In this document: positions 26,337-34,488 of the stretch, piece by piece
Layout of the letters: every line of letters begins with the position of its first letter
How positions within the stretch are numbered: the first letter of the stretch is position 1
Assembly: GCF_004208415.1 (NCBI RefSeq)
Contig: NZ_CP035758.1
Coordinates: forward strand, 1,488,001-1,552,000
Length of the DNA: 64,000 nt
Direction: 5' to 3'
From: Ktedonosporobacter rubrisoli
GTDB taxonomy: Bacteria; Chloroflexota; Ktedonobacteria; Ktedonobacterales; Ktedonobacteraceae
The notes under the pieces: generated by a model
What the model was told of the DNA's origin: nothing
Database searches by the model: none
The model's input: only the letters and a program-made list of their open reading frames with translations
Translations under genes and position numbers: made by a program

Positions 26337-27752
26337 ATGGTGACAGATACCGCCGTTCCGCGTCCCAGATCGTCTCTCCCCGGTCCGCAGGGTCTTCCCC
26401 TGCTTGGCGCGAAAATGCATTTACTTCAGCTTTACTTGCATCCATTTGTGCGTTTACGAGAGTTGTATACGACCTATGGCGATATCGTTGTGCTGACGAG
26501 GAATAATCCCATGCTTGTCTTCGCCTTTGGTCCTCAGCATAATTTTAGCCTGCTCTCCAACCCTGATCTTTTCTATGCAAGCAGTGAGAAGTCTTTTGAG
26601 AAGGTCCCGCGCGGGACCGCGTTTACGCACATCTTGCGCAATAATTTGCAGCATTTGGATGGCGAGCCACATCAGCGGCAGCGCCATTTGATGATGCCAG
26701 CCTTCCATGAGAGGCAGATTGTAAACTACCATCGTGATATAGTTGAGCAGACGCAAAGCTTGCTTGATAGCTGGGGGATTGGGCGTGAACTTGACCTGGC
26801 ACGAGAGATGCAGCGGCTCACTCAGAATGTGGTTGACAAAACGTTGTTCGGGCTTGCTGACGACGAAAAGGTAGCACGGCTGCGCGCACAGATCCACAAA
26901 CTAACGAAAGTTATGGCCCTGGGCGCGGGATTGCCCATAGATTTTCCTGGTTTGCCATATCGCCAGGCCTTGCAGCTCGCGCAAAAGTTTGCCACGGAGA
27001 TGAGGGAGCTCATTGAGCAGAAGCGGGGCCAGGCGGAAGCGACAGATATGCTAACAGTGCTGAGTCAGAGCCATGATGAGGTCGGCGAGAAGCTCACTGA
27101 CGATCAAGTGATCGGCCAGGTCTTTGCTTTCTATACTACTGCTTACCAGACAATCGCCAATGCCCTGACCTGGACAAATTTTCTGCTGATGCAGCATCCG
27201 CACATCCTCGCCAATCTGCTCGCTGAACTTGATGAAAAATTGCATGGTGCGCCCCCAACCAGCGCGCAACTGTCTCAATTGCCGCTACTGGAAGGCGTGA
27301 TCAAGGAGGGTCTGCGCTTGTTCCCACCCGCGATAATCGGTAAGAGAATCGCGATGAGCACGTGTGAGCTGGGTGGCTACGAGCTTGCGGCAGGCACCAC
27401 TATTGTGTACAGCGAGTTTCTCACCCATCGCCTGCCCGAGCTCTATACGGAGCCAAATCGCTTTCGGCCTGAGCGCTGGTTGACGCTGGAGCCTTCGCCC
27501 TATGAGTATCTGCCTTTCAGTGCGGGACAGCATAGGTGTATTGCTGCCCCGTTTGCTATGCAAGAATTAAAGATCGTGCTCGCGATAATGCTCCAGCGCT
27601 ATCGTCTGGCCCTGCGACCCAATCTGAAGCTCTCTGTTGATTTCACTATGCGGGCAAAACCTGGTATGCCCGTGCGCATCTTTGCCCAGGATCGCCAATT
27701 CAAGCGCACACCGGTACGTGGCCCTATCCTGGATATGCTAGAGGGGATTTGA
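26337..27752 (+). CDS. Cytochrome P450
   Basis: 471 residues from the second ATG at 26337, placed six bases after TTTGGAGG. The heme-binding loop FSAGQHRCIAAPFAMQE near residue 400 and the ExxR motif in KEGLRLFPP are intact. The I-helix is odd: it reads FYTTAYQTIANAL where the family normally has AGxET or AGxDT, so the proton-relay acid is Gln while the Thr is kept. That may alter oxygen activation. No redox partner is adjacent; a ferredoxin begins at 63952. The AraC gene lies directly upstream. Confidence 0.93.
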   Translation: MVTDTAVPRPRSSLPGPQGLPLLGAKMHLLQLYLHPFVRLRELYTTYGDIVVLTRNNPMLVFAFGPQHNFSLLSNPDLFYASSEKSFEKVPRGTAFTHILRNNLQHLDGEPHQRQRHLMMPAFHERQIVNYHRDIVEQTQSLLDSWGIGRELDLAREMQRLTQNVVDKTLFGLADDEKVARLRAQIHKLTKVMALGAGLPIDFPGLPYRQALQLAQKFATEMRELIEQKRGQAEATDMLTVLSQSHDEVGEKLTDDQVIGQVFAFYTTAYQTIANALTWTNFLLMQHPHILANLLAELDEKLHGAPPTSAQLSQLPLLEGVIKEGLRLFPPAIIGKRIAMSTCELGGYELAAGTTIVYSEFLTHRLPELYTEPNRFRPERWLTLEPSPYEYLPFSAGQHRCIAAPFAMQELKIVLAIMLQRYRLALRPNLKLSVDFTMRAKPGMPVRIFAQDRQFKRTPVRGPILDMLEGI

Positions 27753-27864
27753 TGGGACAGGTAGCTCTTGCGCAGATAGAGCGTGTATCTCCCTCTCATG
27801 CGAGGAAATCAAAAAAGAGGGAGATATAATTTATATTGCTATTGCCTCATTTGTGAGGTGCAGC

Positions 27865-28593
27865 TTACCAGGGCAGCGAACCAGCCTCGCCAAAAAATCC
27901 TCCGCTGGGTCCATCGCTTGCTAAGGTTGCGTAATGCACAATCGTCTGGGCCGCTTGCGCGGGAGTGCGTGTGGCCTGCGGGTTCATTGCCGTCGCCGTC
28001 CGTCCCGGATCAACAGCATTTACCTTAATGGCGCTCTGCTCCAATTGTTTGGCCAGAAAAATGGTAATGCTATTCACGGCTGTCTTGGATGAAGGATAGG
28101 GCCAGCTAAATGGGCGCAGAGCTGCTGCTGGCGCGTTACTAAGCGTGCCCAACGAAGCCAGGCCGCTTGACACGTTGACGATACGTCCGGCGCTAGAACG
28201 ATGCAGCAAAGGGAGCATGGCCTGAGTCACGGCAAATAAGCCAAAGACATTGGTCTCGAAGATCGCACGAATCTTATCCAATGGCCTTTCTTTTGGTTGG
28301 CTGTCTTGAACAGGGGCAATGGCCGCGTTGTTGACCAGAATATCAAGTCTGCCGTAGCTATCGTTGATTTGCCGGGCTGCCTCTTCAATGCTCTGCTGAT
28401 CAGTAACATCTAACTGTATGGCCTGAGCCTCGATCCTCTCTGCTACTAGCTGCTGTGCGGCCTCTTTTCCCCGCGTCCAATTGCGTGAGCCGATCAGGAC
28501 AAGTATGTTCTGCTTCCCGAGTTGGCGCGCCACTTCTAAGCCGATCCCCTGGTTGGCGCCGGTGATCAGGGCAATCTTTTGGGGCTGAGGCAT
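27865..28593 (-). CDS. Short-chain dehydrogenase/reductase
   Basis: 242 residues of classical SDR type: cofactor motif ITGANQGIGLEVARQLG (about 10-26), LDVTDQQS, the NNAAIAP motif near 88 and the catalytic YPSSK near 157-161 after the Ser region. It probably reduces a carbonyl with NADPH. A palindromic operator (28646-28665) overlaps its promoter and matches one in front of the adjacent ArsR gene, so ArsR control is likely. Confidence 0.93.
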   Translation of the reverse strand: MPQPQKIALITGANQGIGLEVARQLGKQNILVLIGSRNWTRGKEAAQQLVAERIEAQAIQLDVTDQQSIEEAARQINDSYGRLDILVNNAAIAPVQDSQPKERPLDKIRAIFETNVFGLFAVTQAMLPLLHRSSAGRIVNVSSGLASLGTLSNAPAAALRPFSWPYPSSKTAVNSITIFLAKQLEQSAIKVNAVDPGRTATAMNPQATRTPAQAAQTIVHYATLASDGPSGGFFGEAGSLPW

Positions 28594-28645
28594 GATTTTG
28601 AGTTCCTGCTTTCTACTTTTTTCACCATTCTGTCGATTGACATTT

Positions 28646-28679
28646 AGATATGTTTAAACTAATCTACCGATCTTGACAA
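28646..28679 (-). promoter_or_regulatory. SDR promoter region with ArsR-type operator
   Basis: The 20-base site at 28646-28665 has AGAT and ATCT ends around the core GTTTAAAC and pairs at 16 of 20 positions. It covers a weak -10 (TAAACA, 28651-28656) whose -35 is TTGTCA (28674-28679), 17 bases away. The same core recurs in front of the ArsR gene. Confidence 0.55.
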
Positions 28680-28689
28680 AAAAAGCTCT

Positions 28690-29001
28690 TTATGGCTCTG
28701 TGTGGGTCCAGCAGCGCTTAAGGGTATCTGCTATATCTTGCAAGCCAAGAATAAGCATGTCTCGATTGACTCGATAGTATGTTTCTTGGCCGCTCTTTTC
28801 GGCCTGAACCACCCCGGCCTCCTTCAAAATTTTGAGATGATGAGAGATCGTTGGGCGACTCAGACTGAACTTGCTGGCCAGATCGCCAACATTCATCTGT
28901 TCTTGCTTGGCTAGCTGATCGATGATTTCTAAGCGGGCTGGCTCCCCCAGCGCGGTCAGTAGCCGGGTCATCTTAGGAATGTCAAGCACGCTACTCTCCA
29001 T
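28690..29001 (-). CDS. ArsR-family winged-helix repressor
   Basis: 103 residues: LLTALGEPARLEIIDQLAKQ (about 14-33), recognition helix FSLSRPTISHHLKILKEAGV (about 45-64) and a wing with GQETYYRVN. No metal-binding CxC pair is seen, so it is likely a ligand or redox sensor rather than a metal sensor. It is encoded just upstream of the SDR on the same strand, each with its own operator. No Shine-Dalgarno sequence is visible before the ATG. Confidence 0.92.
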   Translation of the reverse strand: MESSVLDIPKMTRLLTALGEPARLEIIDQLAKQEQMNVGDLASKFSLSRPTISHHLKILKEAGVVQAEKSGQETYYRVNRDMLILGLQDIADTLKRCWTHTEP

Positions 29002-29064
29002 TAGTAGATTGGTTTAAACCTATCAACCAATGGAGAGTATATAGCACCACACGCTCTTTGTCAA
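28994..29064 (-). promoter_or_regulatory. ArsR promoter with 44-base hyphenated palindrome over the start codon
   Basis: TTGACA (29059-29064) and TATACT (29036-29041) are 17 bases apart on the minus strand. Just downstream, 28994-29037 forms an inverted repeat centred on GGTTTAAACC: CTCTCCATT at one end and AATGGAGAG at the other, pairing at 38 of 44 positions. It contains the start codon. It could be an operator, an RNA hairpin limiting translation, or both. Confidence 0.65.
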
Positions 29065-29176
29065 CTTGCTAATCTGCAGCTCGTGGCTTTCCAGCTCTCA
29101 TTTTCCCCATCTCGTTGCTGTCGAGCAGGAAAGGAGAATTTGGGGCGCGAGCCCCATTACGACACCCACCGATATG

Positions 29177-29210
29177 ATTGTTTACACACATTAAAAGTTT
29201 CCATTGCGAT
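29177..29210 (+). repeat. 34-base dispersed repeat, copy 1
   Basis: The sequence begins ATTGTTTACACA and ends GTTTCCATTGCGAT. It matches 31 of 34 bases of the inverse-orientation copy at 32687-32720. The two copies bracket the beta-helix and double-MerR genes. Confidence 0.6.
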
Positions 29211-29272
29211 TCTTCAATGGATCGAAGGGATGCAACCAGAGCCGGAGCTGGTGTACCAAGCATTTTCCGCTT

Positions 29273-29325
29273 GTTGCCCGGCCTTGCGCAAAGAGATCAG
29301 CTTACAACGCTGATGTCCGGGCAAC
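29273..29325 (-). terminator. Two-part stem-loop after the beta-helix gene
   Basis: GTTGCCCGG (29273-29281) pairs with CCGGGCAAC (29317-29325), and inside it ATCAGC (29296-29301) pairs with GCTGAT (29309-29314). It lies 17 bases past the stop codon of the beta-helix gene. The structure is strong but lacks a T tract. Confidence 0.45.
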
Positions 29326-29341
29326 CTCGCGAAAAAGTGAC

Positions 29342-31246
29342 CTACATTTGCAATAGATGAAGGTAAGAAGGCTCAAGGCCAGCATTGGTCACGATGTCAG
29401 CACTGGCAGGATTGTCAAGCAGAGCTGGCTCGAAACCGTCTCTTGGAAGGCGTGTATTGCCTGCGACTGTGACATATTCTGGTGGATTGTCATAACCGTC
29501 GGGATTCATATCCCAGAAATTGCCAATGAACGCCACATGCTGAAGTGGGGGTTCGACTTGCAAGGCGGTTGGCGTGTCGCTGTTATAGACGACATTGGCC
29601 TGCATAGTCACCCAGGAGGCTCCATAGTCGACGTAGAGCCCGAAGTTGTATGATGTGATGGTGTCATGGATGACGTTGCCGCGTACCACTGTGCCACTCG
29701 CAAAAGATGCGCCCTGGTTGCTGGAGATATAGATTCCTCCTCCGTCCGCCAGCACCTTCATCGTATTGAACACCAGGTTGTTGAGCACAGAGGTATTACG
29801 TGCGGTCGATCCGCCATAGACAACGATGCCGCAGTGAGGCACATCGTTGATCTGGTTATGGACGATTGTCGAGTCCTGGGTTTCTGCAAGGTAGATCGCT
29901 GGTGATCCATGATACTCAAGTCCGGTGTGGTGGACCCAGTTATTCTCGATCCGGTTGCCACGATTCTCTCTCGAAGAAGCACCTGTTCCGATGACGATGC
30001 CTGCAGCCGAGACGTCGTGAATCACGTTTCCTCGTATCAAGTTGTCTTGACAATCTTTGGAGAACTCCAGGGCATTGGCTCCCAGGTGTGAGAAGCGACA
30101 TCCCTCGATAAGAATGTGAGTCGCAGATGAGAAGGTGACATTGCCTGGCATCCGTGCCGGATCACTGGGAACCGTCACTGACGACTGTGTTTCCGGATCA
30201 TAGATGACTGTCTCGATATGCCCACCGTTATAGTAGGTAATTCCGTGATAGTGCAGGAAGCCCTCTGGCTTGCTGGGTTGCAACCAGGTAGCATGAGCGA
30301 AGGTGATTCCTCGTAGCGAAAGGTTGTGGAGTGGTGCCTCTGCTGTTCCCTGACCGCTTACCAGTGTCTCAAGGAGCGGAGCTATAACGCTTACGCGTGC
30401 AAGGTCTTCACCAGGACGTGGCATGTAGAACAGGATGTGATGTCCTGGTCGGGAGCGGTCGAGGGCGAAGGTACCCGGCTGTGTCAGAAAGCTCACACTG
30501 TTCTCGATGGCTGTTGGCGAGCCCAGGCCGGTCCAGTTTGCACGATCTCGGCCTTCAACAGTATAGAGCTGGTTGGCCCAGCTGAAAGCAGGCTGATCCA
30601 TTGTGATTGTAGTGGAGTGCTGGTCGCCAGTGATACTAGCAACGCCACATCGGGCAGAGGACCAGGGATAGATTCCCTGGTACACGAACTCGATATCTGC
30701 CGGGCTGCGCCAGGACTGAGGAGTCGTATCGTGCACGACATAGCCGGTTTCCGTTCTAGTGAGCGTTGGAATGGATGGTAACGATGCCCTCTGTGCCTGT
30801 TGACCGTCTACAAAGAGCTGGCGAGTGTTTAGATCACCAACCTCAGCCTGCCAGATAGCAGAATCTTCGTCGTAGGGTTGCCAGCCCGAAATCTCGCGTC
30901 CCCCACTGAGTACAACATGTTCTTGCTTGTTTGTTCCGTAGCCATATGCCTGATAGATGACGTCATAGCCATGCTCGCCAGAGTCTCCCGAGGCGGCCAG
31001 GAATTGCAATGGCGTTGCAAGGAAGTAGGTACCTGCGCGAAGGTTGACGATAATATCTGATCTCTGATTTGCGGTGTTCGCTCGTACATGCTGTTGTGCT
31101 TGTTGAAGTGTAGCGAAGGGTTGCGCGTAAGTGCCGGGCCAGCAGTCCTTACCTTGAGGCGCAACGTAGAACTGGTGTTGGGGAATAGGGGCTTCAACTG
31201 CCAGAGCAGAGCCTTCGGCTTCATGCTGATCATTGATCCTGGTCAT
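29342..31246 (-). CDS. Right-handed parallel beta-helix protein (glycan-active type)
   Basis: 634 residues. The N-terminal region FYVAPQGKDCWPGT, then PFATLQQAQQHV (about 27-52) and VVLSGGREISGWQPY near 115 are typical of beta-helix glycoside hydrolases or lyases (GH141-like, from memory). Residues about 390-560 show the repeating Asn/Gly/Val ladder of coils (IRGNVIHDVSAAGIVIGTGA, IENNWVHHTG, IVHNQINDVPHCGIVVYGG). No signal peptide is visible, odd for such an enzyme. AAGGAGG precedes the ATG. The double-MerR regulator upstream may control it. Confidence 0.85.
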   Translation of the reverse strand: MTRINDQHEAEGSALAVEAPIPQHQFYVAPQGKDCWPGTYAQPFATLQQAQQHVRANTANQRSDIIVNLRAGTYFLATPLQFLAASGDSGEHGYDVIYQAYGYGTNKQEHVVLSGGREISGWQPYDEDSAIWQAEVGDLNTRQLFVDGQQAQRASLPSIPTLTRTETGYVVHDTTPQSWRSPADIEFVYQGIYPWSSARCGVASITGDQHSTTITMDQPAFSWANQLYTVEGRDRANWTGLGSPTAIENSVSFLTQPGTFALDRSRPGHHILFYMPRPGEDLARVSVIAPLLETLVSGQGTAEAPLHNLSLRGITFAHATWLQPSKPEGFLHYHGITYYNGGHIETVIYDPETQSSVTVPSDPARMPGNVTFSSATHILIEGCRFSHLGANALEFSKDCQDNLIRGNVIHDVSAAGIVIGTGASSRENRGNRIENNWVHHTGLEYHGSPAIYLAETQDSTIVHNQINDVPHCGIVVYGGSTARNTSVLNNLVFNTMKVLADGGGIYISSNQGASFASGTVVRGNVIHDTITSYNFGLYVDYGASWVTMQANVVYNSDTPTALQVEPPLQHVAFIGNFWDMNPDGYDNPPEYVTVAGNTRLPRDGFEPALLDNPASADIVTNAGLEPSYLHLLQM

Positions 31247-31382
31247 GTTTCCTCCTTCTGGATTGGAGCAAGCACTCAGTGAGGTGCTCCACTAGCTTTG
31301 TGTGTGTCGTTTTGACACGCATTGCCATTATCCAGGGTTGGAGTGATGTTGTAGGGTTTGAGCAAGGGAGAATTGCGCTGTT

Positions 31383-32147
31383 CTATGAGGCATGAGTCAT
31401 CTCAATGAGAGAACCGAGCTGGCGAATAATTGCTTGCGCTCGGTTTTCCAGTTCCAGCAAGGTTGAATGCCAGCGATCCGCGATGATCTCGATATATTCG
31501 ACATCGCTCTCCTCACGCGGAATCTCCAGCGTAGCATGCAGATTCTCGGTGTGACCGGCATCAAATTGTTGGAGCATGCGGAGAATCGCCATGAGGCTGT
31601 ATCCTGATTGCACCAGAGTTCGGATGACGCGGATGCGTCCAAATTCGGAAGGTCCATAGAGACGATAGCCATTGGAGGAGTCGCGGGGAACCGTGATCAA
31701 GCCGTTGCGTTCCCAGTTCCGCAGCATGTCTACCGTGACATTGAGATACTGAGCCGCTTGGCGGATATGCATTTTTTGATGCGTTGTTTCTCGTATCTGT
31801 CCTACTGCCCAGCGCTCAAGAAACTCAAGAGCAGCCTCAGTAGTAGTGATTTCCATGCGCACATACGCGAGGTAGCGGTATGCCTGCTCCAGGGCCTGAG
31901 CAAAGTCCCCATGGGCAGCGTATTTCACCAGATCAATAAGCAGGTTTTTGTCTCCCAGATAGGGGGTACTCAGAGTGAGATGGGCAAGACGTGCTTGTTC
32001 GAGGTGCAGGGTTGAGAACTGGCGATATCCATTGGTGCCGCGTGGAATGTCTGAAAAATAGCCCCATGATTCATAGAGCCTGATGGTATTGACGTGGACC
32101 CCAAGCTCTCTGGCGATATCGCTGGTGCGCAATGGTCGTGATGCCAT
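31383..32147 (-). CDS. Regulator with two MerR-type DNA-binding domains
   Basis: 254 residues from the ATG at 32147 (GAGGAG 11 bases upstream). Domain one, about 4-65: TSDIARELGVHVNTIRLYES, then GYFSDIPRGTNGYRQFS. Domain two, about 128-195: IRQAAQYLNVTVDMLRNWER, then NGLITVPRDSSNGYRLYG. Each has the MerR helix-turn-helix and wing with the NGYR signature. No C-terminal cysteine cluster for metals is seen. Two such domains in one chain could bind a promoter without dimerising. The beta-helix gene follows on the same strand. Confidence 0.85.
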   Translation of the reverse strand: MASRPLRTSDIARELGVHVNTIRLYESWGYFSDIPRGTNGYRQFSTLHLEQARLAHLTLSTPYLGDKNLLIDLVKYAAHGDFAQALEQAYRYLAYVRMEITTTEAALEFLERWAVGQIRETTHQKMHIRQAAQYLNVTVDMLRNWERNGLITVPRDSSNGYRLYGPSEFGRIRVIRTLVQSGYSLMAILRMLQQFDAGHTENLHATLEIPREESDVEYIEIIADRWHSTLLELENRAQAIIRQLGSLIEMTHAS

Positions 32148-32797
32148 AGAGGTACTTCTCCTCGCTCGATCAATTTCTAGCAGACACTGCAAAGCCTACA
32201 CTAAAAACAAAGGTTTTAGCAAGAAGGACATGCCTTGCTAGAGGGAGCTTCTGGTTTGTGGATGTTGTCTGTCGAATAAAATGGATCTTACGCACCCTGC
32301 TGATCAGTAGTGTGGTACGCTAAGAGCTTGAGATGTTTCGTGCGTTAACCATTTCCCTTAAGAAGGGAGAAGATCTAGTTTTAAAAACGCGAGATCTTCT
32401 GGTGTCAATTGCTAGCCTTTGAGAGGTTTTGATAACCTAAACATTCCACTTCATTGAAAACACGTACGAAGGTAGTTGGCGAATGTCGGGGACGGCTCAT
32501 CATAGCCAATGAGACTGAAAGTTGTAAACTTTGGAATGATGCAACTCTTTCCCAATGCGGAGGAGTATCTCTGCAATTGCCACTCCACCAAAGCGGGGGA
32601 GACCTGCATTTCGGGCCATTATTATCAAAAAGCAATTCTTTTGCTAGCTTACCTGATCTTTGAGGGAAGGACAAGGACACAATTTTATCGCAATGGAAAC
32701 CTTGAATATGTGTAAACAATCCGGTCGGTGTTCCCGGTTAATAGCTTCGTCGCGAGCAAGTGAGTTGGCCCTTAACAATCCCTTTTTTGAGAAGGGA
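32148..32797. other. Non-coding region upstream of the MerR gene and array remnants
   Basis: No supported gene. It contains a CCCTT-AAG-AAGGG hairpin near 32355-32367, the perfect inverted repeat AGAAGATCT/AGATCTTCT (32368-32376 and 32392-32400), the CACTTCATTGAAA 13-mer and the second copy of the 34-base dispersed repeat. A CCCTT...AAGGG motif like the first recurs near 32780. Confidence 0.4.
32687..32720 (-). repeat. 34-base dispersed repeat, copy 2 (inverted)
   Basis: Read on the minus strand it matches 29177-29210 at 31 of 34 bases (differences at positions 13, 17 and 20). Similarity continues weakly upstream of the ATTG end in both copies. Confidence 0.6.
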
Positions 32798-32908
32798 AAA
32801 GCTCTACCCTCGAAACGGGCCATGCCTCCTCAACATGAGCATCTAGCGCTCACAGCGAGCTTGAAGCACCTCTTGCAGTGCCCTCGAAACGGGCCATGCC
32901 TCCTCAAC
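32798..32908 (-). CRISPR. Detached remnant of the CRISPR-like array (two repeats)
   Basis: The repeat at 32872-32908 is complete (CTTGCAGTGCCCTCG ... CTCCTCAAC). The one before it, 32798-32834, has lost its first bases but keeps CGAAACGGGCCATGCCTCC. The spacer is 37 bases. They are separated from the main array by about 1 kb that holds the HAD phosphatase gene. Confidence 0.7.
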
Positions 32909-33064
32909 CATGGCGTTACCACTAGAAGCACCGGTCGGGGCTGGCCTTACAGTCCTCTCAAAATACATAGTGGTAGTGTCCTTGCAAAAAAATCTGTTAG
33001 CTGGCTGCAAGAGCCGAATGTGCTCAAGGAGATAATGCGAGATCTCAGACTGGTACATGCTCTT

Positions 33065-33709
33065 TCAGGTTCCTTGAAGAATGATATCCTTCAATTCAAT
33101 CAGCGTTTCGATTCTATAGCTTGCCTGTGAAAAGTCTTGGGCTTTTGTAAAGTCGTTAGAGACAATGGCACAGTCAATACCAGCCGCCACGGCTGAGGTC
33201 AGCCCTCTTGATGAATCCTCTACAACCAGTGTCTCTTCTTTGGTGGCTCCCAGGCGCTTTAAGCCAGTCAGGTATGGTTCCGGGTGCGGCTTAGCGAGCT
33301 GGTAGTCTTCGCGAACAAGGACGAACTCCATAAATTGTGTTATTTGGCGCTTTTCATGGATAATTTCAAAATCCACACGTTTTGCAGTCGTCACGATAGC
33401 CATGCGGACGTATTTTGCTAGTTCAGCAAGCGTTTCAACGACGCCTTCAATCTCAATGGCCTCTGTACGCAGATATTCCTGATAATACGCATTACGAATC
33501 TCACGCTGCCTGCTGATGGTCTGCTCATCAATACCTGCCGCCCTGGCTTGGGCCCAAGCGCCCAATCCGTCTTTCATGTCCCGCAAGTATTGATCCTTGT
33601 CCAAAGTAAAACCAATGTCTGCCAGGGCGCGTTCTCCTGCTTTGTAATACCAGAATTCGGTATCCACCAGAACACCATCATGATCGAAGAGGATGTACTT
33701 TTTCCCCAT
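33065..33709 (-). CDS. HAD-superfamily phosphatase (beta-phosphoglucomutase-like)
   Basis: 214 residues from the ATG at 33709 (GGAAAGG six bases upstream; the 24-codon longer frame lacks this). Motif I LFDHDGVLVDTE (about 7-18) has both aspartates. Motif II is MAIVTTAKR, motif III Lys is in LAKPHPEPY and motif IV is VVEDSSRGLTSAVAAG. A helical cap follows motif I. It probably hydrolyses a small phosphate ester. It lies inside the array, between repeats at 32908 and 33920. Confidence 0.9.
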   Translation of the reverse strand: MGKKYILFDHDGVLVDTEFWYYKAGERALADIGFTLDKDQYLRDMKDGLGAWAQARAAGIDEQTISRQREIRNAYYQEYLRTEAIEIEGVVETLAELAKYVRMAIVTTAKRVDFEIIHEKRQITQFMEFVLVREDYQLAKPHPEPYLTGLKRLGATKEETLVVEDSSRGLTSAVAAGIDCAIVSNDFTKAQDFSQASYRIETLIELKDIILQGT

Positions 33710-33919
33710 CTTGAACCTTTCCGGGAGCCGCGGTGGTGTCGTGAGTGTGCGACAAACGGCTCGTTCAGCTACTTCCTTCATAGATCGTCTCCCACAGAGG
33801 AGATTGGATCACCAGTATCGGTCCTCTTTTGCGACGATGGCGCATAGGTGGCGCGTGGCGAATGATCACAAACCATTCCACCTCTTCTGCCTCCCACAGC
33901 GGCAATTGAGGATTCTAGT

Positions 33920-34091
33920 CTTGCAGTGCCCTCAAAACGGGCCATATCTCCTTAACAACCCCTTATTTGCTTGTAGCAACCAATCCTCGAAATCTTGCAG
34001 AACCCTCAAAGCGGGCCATATCTCCTTAACACTGCTTAAGCGACCAACCCAGGTAGCCTTTCAATTCTTGCAGTGCCCTCAAAACGAGGGC
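33920..34091 (-). CRISPR. CRISPR-like array, low-coordinate block (three repeats, last truncated)
   Basis: Repeats at 33920-33956 and 33994-34030 are full length, with spacers of 37 and 36 bases. The third (34067-34091) keeps only its first 25 bases, then breaks into the segment carrying the small membrane-protein gene. Repeat variants here end TATCTCCTTAAC. Confidence 0.8.
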
Positions 34092-34114
34092 CGCAAGTAA
34101 TGCATGAAGGGCGC

Positions 34115-34402
34115 TTAGCGTAATCCTCCAATCCCACTGCGCCAATCACTGCCAGTATGTTGCATTTGAACCTCAGCCTCATAGCTGTTATTGTGAGTTG
34201 CCTCCATCTGCTCTCTGGTAAGCGTAGCATCTGGAGGAGCGATGATCTTGCGCCATTTCCAATCAACAAGGAAAGCACAGAGCAGGCCACCCACGATGCA
34301 GCCAATCCCCAGGGCTGAACCATGCCCGAAGGGAATAAGGCTTCCAATGAAGCCCCCGATGAGCAGGCCAGCAGCGACGAAAATGATGCCGTAGCGTTTC
34401 AT
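34115..34402 (-). CDS. Small two-helix membrane protein inside the array
   Basis: 95 residues. Two Gly-rich hydrophobic segments (YGIIFVAAGLLIGGFIGSLI, about 4-23, and ALGIGCIVGGLLCAFLVDW, about 30-48) are joined by a short loop and followed by a polar tail. The glycine spacing suggests close helix packing. No family was recognised. The upstream purine run AGAGAGACAAGAG is a modest ribosome-binding site. It occupies the gap between a truncated repeat (34091) and the next repeat (34489). Confidence 0.6.
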   Translation of the reverse strand: MKRYGIIFVAAGLLIGGFIGSLIPFGHGSALGIGCIVGGLLCAFLVDWKWRKIIAPPDATLTREQMEATHNNSYEAEVQMQHTGSDWRSGIGGLR

Positions 34403-34488
34403 CTCTTGTCTCTCTATTCTTCTAGAAAGGAAGAATAATCTTCAGCAAAAACGCATTTAATAATTAATTCAACTCAGCTCATGAATTA

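Larger units (their letters stand above)
29065..29341. other. Non-coding region between ArsR and beta-helix genes
   Basis: It holds a GGGGC-GCGA-GCCCC hairpin (29142-29155), one copy of a 34-base dispersed inverted repeat (29177-29210) and a two-part stem-loop (29273-29325) that ends the beta-helix transcript. No gene is seen. Confidence 0.45.

Noticed and set aside
32660..33130. 156-residue plus-strand frame
   Set aside because: It runs through array repeats and antisense to the HAD gene; no start signal or family.
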